From the NCBI GenBank assembly GCA_046712825.1, contig JBKKCR010000050.1, forward strand, positions 1-10,080: DNA of 10,080 nt, given 5' to 3'. The position numbers and the translations under genes are program-made. The first letter of the stretch is position 1. Each line of letters starts with the position of its first letter. A model generated the notes under the pieces. The model saw only the letters and a program-made list of their open reading frames with translations, ran no database searches and was not told the DNA's origin. Positions 6,694 through 10,080 of the stretch are shown in pieces. This DNA is from DATFGK01 sp046712825. GTDB lineage: Bacteria > Actinomycetota > AC-67.

Positions 6694-6825
6694 AACGGCG
6701 CCTTCGAGCCCGGCGTCGCGCAGGCGTGCACGCGCGCCGTCAACGTGACCCAGGATCGCGTCGTCGACGACGTCAAGCGCTGGTGTCGCGAGGACGGCGT
6801 CGAGTTCGTCTTTGGGACGCGATAA
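6694..6825 (+). pseudogene. C-terminal fragment of a second copy of the small secreted four-cysteine protein
   Basis: The 43 codons immediately after the TolB-like stop read NGAFEPGVAQACTRAV, then NVTQDRVVDDVKRWCREDGV, then EFVFGTR and TAA. This matches the end of the intact protein at 7771-8181 (from about residue 91 to 134), with about 28 of 41 positions identical by eye, including its last two cysteines and the core RVVDDVK. Signal peptide and first half are absent and there is no start codon or ribosome binding site. It is therefore a truncated remnant, not an active gene. It lies in the same frame as the TolB-like gene, one stop codon away. Confidence 0.82.
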
Positions 6826-6942
6826 CCCGGCGAACGGATCGACGACGAGAACGCCGCCGAATGCCGTTCCTCCAGCTCGGATGCCGTGAGAACGATGGGG
6901 ACATCGACCTCGACCACAGACCACTCCGCGGTTTCCTGCGCT
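6826..6942 (-). pseudogene. PIN-toxin remnant with an internal deletion and frame change
   Basis: On the minus strand this reads EAQETAEWSVVEVDVPIVLT, then ASELEER, in one frame, and then GTAFGGVLVVDPFAG in another. These match two separate parts of the intact PIN toxin at 8459-8881: EWLVIEIDVALIVSASELEE and RRIGGVLVVNPFAAPGD. About 30 codons between them, holding the third and fourth acidic residues of the active site, are missing, and the join is out of frame. The N-terminal half is also gone; the fragment stops next to the RelE stop codon. It cannot make a working toxin. Its end abuts the secreted-protein fragment tail to tail, echoing the order of the intact genes downstream. Confidence 0.8.
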
Positions 6943-6943
6943 T

Positions 6944-7201
6944 CTAGCGGCCTTTGTAGACGCCCTTGCGGTGGCCGACGTTGGTGATGGTCAGGATGCG
7001 AGCGACATCGTCCACGAGGTAGACAACCCGGTAATCGCCCACGCGGACACGAAAGCCGCCCCCCTGGAGCTTTTCGCATCCGTGGGGGCGGGGTTCGATT
7101 TCGAGCCGGTCGATGTGCGGCTTCAAGCGTTCTTGGACTCGTTGGGGGAGCTTGAGGAACCGCCTGGCGGCTCCGGACGAAAGCTCCACCCGGTAGCTCA
7201 C
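6944..7201 (-). CDS. RelE/ParE-family toxin of a Phd/RelE module
   Basis: An 85-residue RelE-type toxin: SYRVELSSGAARRFLKLPQR at 2-21, VQERLKPHIDRLEIEPRPHG, CEKLQGGGFRVRVGDYRVVY and the C-terminal ILTITNVGHRKGVYKGR. The pattern LxGxxxFRVRVGDYRVVY with a basic, histidine- and tyrosine-bearing C terminus is typical of ribosome-dependent mRNA interferases. The start is GTG at 7201, overlapping the antitoxin stop as GTGA, which gives the normal family length. A longer open frame upstream is the antitoxin region read out of frame. The gene is transcribed with the antitoxin from the promoter near 7482-7511. Whether it cleaves mRNA or, like ParE, targets gyrase cannot be told by eye; the sequence looks closer to RelE. 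Confidence 0.92.
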   Translation of the reverse strand: MSYRVELSSGAARRFLKLPQRVQERLKPHIDRLEIEPRPHGCEKLQGGGFRVRVGDYRVVYLVDDVARILTITNVGHRKGVYKGR

Positions 7202-7455
7202 AAGCCCGCCTCCGCCTGAACCTTCTCCCAGGAAGTCCGCGTATCCGGGGTCTCCTCCCGGGCCTCGTAGATCGACAACTGGTCCTCCAGCTCCTCGATC
7301 CGCTCGGCGAGCTTGAGCCACTGGTCGTAAGCGATCAGCATCGCCTGCGGCTTCCCTCTGTTCAGGATCAGAACGTCCTGCTCAGAGAGTCCCTTCAGCA
7401 GTTCAAAAAGCTTCACCTTCGCGTCCGATGCGGTTACCAGTTCCGGCGTATCCAT
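7198..7455 (-). CDS. Phd/YefM-family antitoxin
   Basis: An 85-residue Phd/YefM antitoxin. The N-terminal DNA-binding part is ELVTASDAKVKLFELLKGLS, EQDVLILNRGKPQAMLIAYD, and the acidic C-terminal part (LAERIEELEDQLSIYEAREE) would wrap the toxin. ATG at 7455 is backed by GGAGG 5 bases upstream, the strongest Shine-Dalgarno in the window. The stop overlaps the RelE start as GTGA. A perfect 8-bp inverted repeat around the -35 of its promoter is the likely autoregulatory operator. Confidence 0.93.
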   Translation of the reverse strand: MDTPELVTASDAKVKLFELLKGLSEQDVLILNRGKPQAMLIAYDQWLKLAERIEELEDQLSIYEAREETPDTRTSWEKVQAEAGL

Positions 7456-7481
7456 GGCGGCCTCCAGGCCGAGATGGACGG

Positions 7482-7519
7482 AGACTACCTTTTAACCGGA
7501 CCGCTTGTCAAGTCCGGTT
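7482..7519 (-). promoter_or_regulatory. Promoter and inverted-repeat operator of the Phd/RelE module
   Basis: On the minus strand TTGACA (7511-7506) is followed after 18 bases by TAGTCT (7487-7482). The -35 sits between perfect 8-bp arms, AACCGGAC (7494-7501) and GTCCGGTT (7512-7519), separated by 10 bases. Binding of the antitoxin-toxin complex there would block RNA polymerase, the usual control of such modules. Confidence 0.65.
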
Positions 7520-7638
7520 TAGCGACTCCTCAAGAGGTCTACAAGCCTGTGGTTAAGCCCAACCAGATTGAACCTTTGCCCGTGCCCCCTCCAGTGAGAA
7601 TGGTCACCCCCGTTATGCAGCCGGGCTCACGGACCATG

Positions 7639-7719
7639 ATCCCGGCCGTCGTCGCGGCGCCGCCGGGCGTCCTGAGCGCGCTGGACATCCCCCTGGTCAC
7701 GGGCAAAGGTTTGATGCGA
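7639..7719 (+). pseudogene. C-terminal 27-codon remnant of a dehydrogenase paralogue
   Basis: The codons read IPAVVAAPPGVLSALDIPLV, then TGKGLMR. The last 27 codons of the intact dehydrogenase (4926-5006) read IPAVVAAPPGLLSALDIPLI, then TGRNLMR, so 23 of 27 residues agree. By my count 64 of 81 bases agree, with most differences at wobble positions, so the copy was under protein-level selection before it was truncated. The stop codon that ends the intact gene (CGC TGA) is absent (CGA ATC), leaving the frame open into the secreted-protein gene. Everything upstream of the match is unrelated sequence. Confidence 0.85.
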
Positions 7720-7770
7720 ATCGTCCCGTTCGTGGCGGTGCCCATCCGTCGCGAAGGGGAGGGGATCGGG

Positions 7771-8181
7771 ATGCGCAAGAAACTGGCGTTGCTGGTCTCG
7801 GCCGTCACGCTCGCTGCGATCTCTACGGCCGACGCCAAGATAGCGGGGAACACGATCGGCGCGACGGCCGAGCTGCTCGGCGACGGGCACGCGGCTGAGG
7901 CGACGGTATTGATCGCCTGCACCGAAGGCCATATCCGGTTCACGCTCACACTGACCCAAGATGGGATGAGCGGTAGAGGCAAGGGCGCGGGAGCCTGCAC
8001 CGGAACGCTCACCGAATACCCGGTGACGGTGGTGAGCAAAGGCGCCGCGTTCGAGCCCGGCCACGCCGAGGCCTGCGCGACCGCGGTGAACCTGACGGCC
8101 GGCAGGGTCGTCGACGACGTGAAGTCGTGGTGCCGCGCGGACGGCGTCGAGCTCATCGAAGGCGACCGCAGAGGCGGCTAA
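7771..8181 (+). CDS. Small secreted protein with four cysteines, unknown family
   Basis: A 136-residue protein with a clear Sec signal peptide: basic MRKK, hydrophobic LALLVSAVTLAAI, and a probable signal peptidase I site after ADA at about residue 22. The mature ~114 residues have four cysteines (50, 76, 102, 121), enough for two disulphides, and a conserved-looking C-terminal helix (ATAVNLTAGRVVDDVKSWCR). I do not recognise a family. ATG 7771 is chosen because GGGGAGGGG lies 6 bases upstream and the signal peptide starts there; the frame is open further upstream only through the dehydrogenase remnant. A C-terminal piece of a second copy lies at 6694-6825, so the family exists in at least two versions here and the conserved half is the C-terminal one. 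An export-dependent or envelope role is a guess. Confidence 0.85.
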   Translation: MRKKLALLVSAVTLAAISTADAKIAGNTIGATAELLGDGHAAEATVLIACTEGHIRFTLTLTQDGMSGRGKGAGACTGTLTEYPVTVVSKGAAFEPGHAEACATAVNLTAGRVVDDVKSWCRADGVELIEGDRRGG

Positions 8182-8236
8182 ACCCGCACCCGCAAATTGA
8201 ACACCGAGGTCATTGGTCGGCGCTAAGGTGACCGAC

Positions 8237-8449
8237 ATGGGACGCACGACCGTGGCTCTCGACGACGAGTTGGTCGCCAGGGTGATGAACCTCTACGGGC
8301 TGCCGACCAAACGCGCAGCGATCCAGTTCGCGCTCGAATCGCTCGTCGGGCAGAGGCGGTTCCGTCCGCGAGATATGCTCGATCTCCAGGGGATGGGTTG
8401 GCCGGGCGACCTGGATGAGATGCGCGGCGGCCGCCATCCCGCCGAGTGA
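8237..8449 (+). CDS. VapB-family antitoxin without an adjacent toxin (orphan)
   Basis: A 70-residue protein resembling VapB antitoxins: a ribbon-helix-helix N terminus (GRTTVALDDELVARVMNLYG, then LPTKRAAIQFALESLV) and the family-typical tail RPRDMLDLQGMGWPGDLDEM. ATG 8237 is preceded by AAGGTGA at a good distance; an in-frame GTG at 8228 and a TTG at 8213 are alternatives. Such antitoxins normally have a PIN toxin right after them on the same strand. Here the next gene is a PIN toxin on the opposite strand, 9 bases away tail to tail, and that toxin has its own antitoxin. So either the partner toxin was lost or this antitoxin acts on a toxin encoded elsewhere. Confidence 0.88.
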   Translation: MGRTTVALDDELVARVMNLYGLPTKRAAIQFALESLVGQRRFRPRDMLDLQGMGWPGDLDEMRGGRHPAE

Positions 8450-8456
8450 ACCTCGG
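8442..8456. terminator. Small stem-loop between convergent antitoxin and toxin genes
   Basis: CCGAG-TGAAC-CTCGG forms a 5-bp perfect stem with a 5-base loop, overlapping the stop codon of the orphan antitoxin and lying just outside the PIN stop. There is no run of T on either side. It could be a weak bidirectional transcript end or a chance stem. Confidence 0.25.
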
Positions 8457-8458
8457 TC

Positions 8459-8881
8459 TTAATCGCCAGGCGCGGCGAAGGGATTCACGACCAGCACGCC
8501 GCCGATCCGGCGACCGGATTGCAGATCCTCCGTGACGATGCGATCGGCGCCTGCCCGACGGGCCGCTTCGACGATCATCGCATCCCAGGAAGAAAGCTTC
8601 TGATTCTCCTCGAGTTCCGAGGCCGAAACGATGAGGGCAACGTCGATCTCGATCACGAGCCACTCTGCGTACGCGCCGACGAGTGCACGGGCGGTCGACC
8701 GCCGCATCGGCGGATCGAACTTCCGCGTAGCAGCGTTGTAGAACTCTTGAAGAACCTGGGTGCTCAACGCGCCACGACGTGAACGCCAAAGTTCGTCGAG
8801 GAGTCGCTGGGCTACCGGTCGCCTATGGGCGTCGGACGAATCATGGGCGTAGACCAGGACGTTTGTGTCGACGAACGTCAA
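8459..8881 (-). CDS. PIN-domain toxin (VapC-like ribonuclease)
   Basis: A 140-residue PIN protein with the expected acidic residues: Asp5 in LTFVDTNVLVYAHD, Glu46 in STQVLQEFYNA, Asp100 in LSSWDAMIVEAA, and Glu118/Asp119 in IVTEDLQSG; it ends GGVLVVNPFAAPGD. It is probably a VapC ribonuclease. I place the start at TTG 8881, 14 bases after the antitoxin stop, because it puts the first Asp at position 5 as in the family. ATG 8926 is an in-frame alternative that would add 15 residues and overlap the antitoxin by 31 bases. The gene forms an operon with the ribbon-helix-helix antitoxin upstream. A broken relative of its C-terminal half lies at 6826-6942. Confidence 0.92.
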   Translation of the reverse strand: MTFVDTNVLVYAHDSSDAHRRPVAQRLLDELWRSRRGALSTQVLQEFYNAATRKFDPPMRRSTARALVGAYAEWLVIEIDVALIVSASELEENQKLSSWDAMIVEAARRAGADRIVTEDLQSGRRIGGVLVVNPFAAPGD

Positions 8882-8895
8882 CCCTTTCGGCGTTC

Positions 8896-9126
8896 CTACC
8901 GGTCGTAGAGATCCTCGCGCCGCCACGTGCGTCCTCCTCGGGGGACCGCTTCACCCATCGCCTTCCGAGCGCGTTCCCACGCCGCCTCGTAGCGGGCATC
9001 GGACTCGACAAGGTCCTCGATCTGGCGTGCAACGAGTTGACTGACCGAAGTTCCTCTCCTCGCCGCGAGGATCTTGGCGTGCGCGATCACCTCTTGTTCG
9101 AGCTGCACCGTGACGTTCTGTCTCAT
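8896..9126 (-). CDS. Ribbon-helix-helix antitoxin (VapB-like) partner of the PIN toxin
   Basis: A 76-residue protein with a ribbon-helix-helix DNA-binding N terminus (RQNVTVQLEQEVIAHAKILA, then ARRGTSVSQLVARQIEDLV) and a charged C terminus (ERARKAMGEAVPRGGRTWRR, then EDLYDR) that would bind the toxin. It resembles VapB-type antitoxins found next to PIN toxins in actinobacteria. ATG 9126 has GGAG 6 bases upstream. A further GTG-type extension upstream (to 9231) is open but lacks family similarity and would run through the promoter. A 15-bp palindrome overlapping the -10 lies 17 bases upstream of the start, fitting autorepression. Confidence 0.92.
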   Translation of the reverse strand: MRQNVTVQLEQEVIAHAKILAARRGTSVSQLVARQIEDLVESDARYEAAWERARKAMGEAVPRGGRTWRREDLYDR

Positions 9127-9143
9127 GACAGGCTCCGTGCTGG

Positions 9144-9161
9144 ACTGTGGCCCACAGTATG
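9144..9161 (-). promoter_or_regulatory. Operator palindrome and -10 of the VapB/PIN operon
   Basis: ACTGTGG-C-CCACAGT (9144-9158) is a perfect palindrome around one central base. On the minus strand it overlaps CATACT (9161-9156), a plausible -10; no clear -35 is seen. The position just upstream of a ribbon-helix-helix antitoxin suggests it is that protein's own operator. Confidence 0.6.
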
Positions 9162-9243
9162 CCACGTGAGCGCCTCCATTTCGATCGCGAGCAGATTGAA
9201 GGGCGCAGCGCCGGCAGTCCAGAACGACCAACAGCGTGATCGG

Positions 9244-9272
9244 TTGAAATCTGACGGGTCGTCAGAAACAAT
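9244..9272 (+). promoter_or_regulatory. Promoter with the shared 16-bp operator, upstream of the DUF35-thiolase operon
   Basis: TTGAAA (9244-9249) and AACAAT (9267-9272) are separated by exactly 17 bases, and those 17 bases are the inverted repeat TCTGACG-GGT-CGTCAGA. The GTG start of the DUF35 gene is 6 bases after the -10, so the message is probably leaderless or nearly so. The same 16-bp CTGACGGGTCGTCAGA precedes the dehydrogenase operon (3251-3236, minus strand) in the same relative position. Confidence 0.75.
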
Positions 9273-9278
9273 GGCTCC

Positions 9279-9707
9279 GTGCCCGAAGCCCCTGCTCCTG
9301 CCGTGGACGGCTGGTTCACGACCGACGCCGAACCGCGCCTGATCGGCGCTCGCTGCCCGGCTTGCGGCACCTACGCGTTCCCGCCCGAGGTCTTCGCCTG
9401 CCCCAACCCACGCTGCGAGTCCGAGGCCGAGCTCGAGCGGACGCCGCTTTCGCCTCGCGGCCGCATCTGGTCCTTCGTCGTCAACCACTACGCCGCTCCC
9501 CCGCCGGCGCTCTCGCCCGACCCCTTCGAGCCCTACGCGGTCGCGGCGGTCGAGCTGGCGGACGAGCGTCTGGTGATCCTGGGGCGCGTCGCCGACGGCG
9601 TCGACTTCGACGGGCTGAAGGTCGGCATCGAGATGGCGATCGTCGTCGAGCCGATCATCTTGGGCTCTTTGGAGCTCGTGTGGAAGTGGAAGCCGGTGAC
9701 CGCGTGA
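9279..9707 (+). CDS. DUF35 protein (zinc ribbon plus OB-fold), acyl-CoA-associated
   Basis: A 142-residue protein with the two-part DUF35 layout: a rubredoxin-like zinc ribbon with Cys26, Cys29, Cys41 and Cys46 (GARCPACGTYAFPP, VFACPNPRCES), then an OB-fold (GRIWSFVVNHY, AVAAVELADERLVILGRV, VVEPI). Proteins of this family, including the C-terminal domain of ChsH2, associate with thiolase-like lipid-transfer proteins such as Ltp2 and help form a working aldolase or thiolase in actinobacterial side-chain degradation. The GTG start at 9279 is in frame with the family N terminus; the ATG at 9271 is in another frame. There is no Shine-Dalgarno, consistent with a leaderless transcript. The stop overlaps the thiolase start as GTGA, so the two are coupled and probably form a complex. 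Confidence 0.92.
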   Translation: MPEAPAPAVDGWFTTDAEPRLIGARCPACGTYAFPPEVFACPNPRCESEAELERTPLSPRGRIWSFVVNHYAAPPPALSPDPFEPYAVAAVELADERLVILGRVADGVDFDGLKVGIEMAIVVEPIILGSLELVWKWKPVTA

Positions 9708-10080
9708 GCGCGAACCGCGTCGCCGTGCTCGGCGTGGGGATGCACCCGTGGGGCAAGTGGGGGAAGAACTTCGTGTCGTACGGCGTGGTAGCGGCGCGCG
9801 CGGCGCTGAAGGACGCCGGGATCGCTTGGAGCGACGTGCAGTTCGTCGCCGGCGGCGAGACCGTCCGCAACGGCTACCCCGGCTACGTCGCCGGCGCGAC
9901 GTTCGCGCAGGCGCTCGGCTGGTCGGGTGCGAGGGTCGCAACGAACTACGCGGCGTGCGCCTCGGGGGCCCAGGCGATCGACTCGGCGCGCGCGCGGATC
10001 CTCGCCGGGTTGTGCGACGTGGCGCTGGTCGTCGGCTCGGACACGACACCGAAGGGCTTCCTCGCGCCGAGCGGCGGCGA
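9704..10080 (+). CDS. Thiolase-family lipid-transfer protein (Ltp/SCP-x thiolase-like), 3' end outside window
   Basis: The first 125 residues of a thiolase-fold protein: NRVAVLGVGMHPWGKWGKNF, a VVAARAALKDAGI helix, and NYAACASGAQAIDSARARIL, where Cys85 of the ACASG motif is the position of the acylated active-site cysteine. The next segment, CDVALVVGSDTTPKGFL, is also typical. The N terminus resembles the lipid-transfer / SCP-x thiolase branch that pairs with DUF35 proteins. It would carry out carbon-carbon cleavage (thiolysis or retro-aldol) late in acyl-CoA breakdown. The distal catalytic His and Cys lie past the right edge, so thiolase versus aldolase activity cannot be decided here. The start GTG overlaps the stop of the DUF35 gene. 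Confidence 0.93.
   Translation, partial: MSANRVAVLGVGMHPWGKWGKNFVSYGVVAARAALKDAGIAWSDVQFVAGGETVRNGYPGYVAGATFAQALGWSGARVATNYAACASGAQAIDSARARILAGLCDVALVVGSDTTPKGFLAPSGG

Larger units (their letters stand above)
7456..7770. other. 315-base stretch without an intact gene
   Basis: It holds the leader and promoter of the Phd/RelE module (7456-7519), about 120 bases of lower-GC sequence with no recognisable content (7520-7638), a 27-codon dehydrogenase remnant (7639-7719), and the Shine-Dalgarno region of the secreted protein. A plus-strand frame is open from 7474 through all of it into the secreted-protein gene, but its first part (proline- and valine-rich, no family match) does not look like a protein. 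Confidence 0.6.

Noticed and set aside
6694..6943. Possible intact small gene or RNA between the TolB-like and RelE genes
   Set aside because: All of it is explained by two gene remnants; no start codon with a ribosome binding site and no RNA-like structure was seen.
7202..7321. 40-codon N-terminal extension of the RelE toxin
   Set aside because: It is the antitoxin coding region read in another frame; GTG 7201 gives the family length and a GTGA overlap.
7474..7770. Plus-strand frame running into the secreted protein, as one 235-residue protein
   Set aside because: The first part crosses the Phd/RelE promoter and a gene remnant and shows no protein family. The ATG at 7771 has a strong Shine-Dalgarno and begins a signal peptide.
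3825..9250. Mobile element carrying the toxin-antitoxin patch
   Set aside because: No transposase, integrase, terminal inverted repeats or tRNA attachment site could be found, so only a rearranged region is claimed.
9271..9342. ATG at 9271 as start for the DUF35 gene
   Set aside because: It is in a different frame (MAPCPKPLLLPW) that does not continue into the zinc-ribbon sequence; the in-frame start is GTG 9279.
9123..10049. 308-residue minus-strand open frame opposite the DUF35 and thiolase genes
   Set aside because: Arginine- and serine-rich shadow of two well-supported plus-strand genes.

Overview
The window is high-GC DNA with GTG/TTG starts, tightly overlapping operons and acyl-CoA/lipid catabolism genes of the type seen in Actinomycetota. 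It probably comes from a soil or environmental actinobacterium rather than a well-known model species; this is inferred from gene content and base composition only. No RNA gene, CRISPR array or transposase was seen.

Layout. (1) Bases 1-3252, minus strand: a catabolic operon reading large acyl-CoA dehydrogenase (377 aa), small acyl-CoA dehydrogenase (333 aa), then an acyl-CoA synthetase cut by the left edge. The large/small pair resembles the heteromeric acyl-CoA dehydrogenases of actinobacterial steroid side-chain degradation. (2) 3253-3824, minus: an AbrB-type antitoxin and PIN toxin directly upstream of, and co-oriented with, that operon. (3) 3942-5009, plus: a dehydrogenase of the dihydrodipicolinate reductase / 2,4-diaminopentanoate dehydrogenase superfamily. 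(4) 5036-6693, plus: an ECF sigma factor overlapping a one-pass membrane protein with an outside TolB-like propeller. (5) 6694-9126: an accessory patch with gene fragments, a Phd/RelE module (minus), a small secreted four-cysteine protein (plus), an orphan VapB-like antitoxin (plus) and a VapB/PIN module (minus). (6) 9250-10080, plus: a DUF35 (zinc ribbon plus OB-fold) protein overlapping a thiolase / lipid-transfer protein that runs off the right edge.

Two observations stand out. First, the two catabolic operons at the ends are preceded by the same 16-bp inverted-repeat sequence, CTGACGGGTCGTCAGA, in the same orientation relative to each gene. Each copy sits in the spacer just before a -10-like hexamer and 12-15 bases before the start codon. 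This ties the acyl-CoA dehydrogenases and the DUF35-thiolase pair into one probable regulon under a repressor not encoded here. Second, the middle holds reciprocal remnants of a repeated gene order. An intact dehydrogenase (3942-5009) is followed at a distance by broken tails of the secreted protein and the PIN toxin (6694-6942). Intact secreted and PIN genes (7771-8181, 8459-8881) are preceded by a broken tail of the dehydrogenase (7639-7719). This looks like an old segmental duplication, or repeated recombination, in which each copy kept different genes, with toxin-antitoxin modules interspersed.
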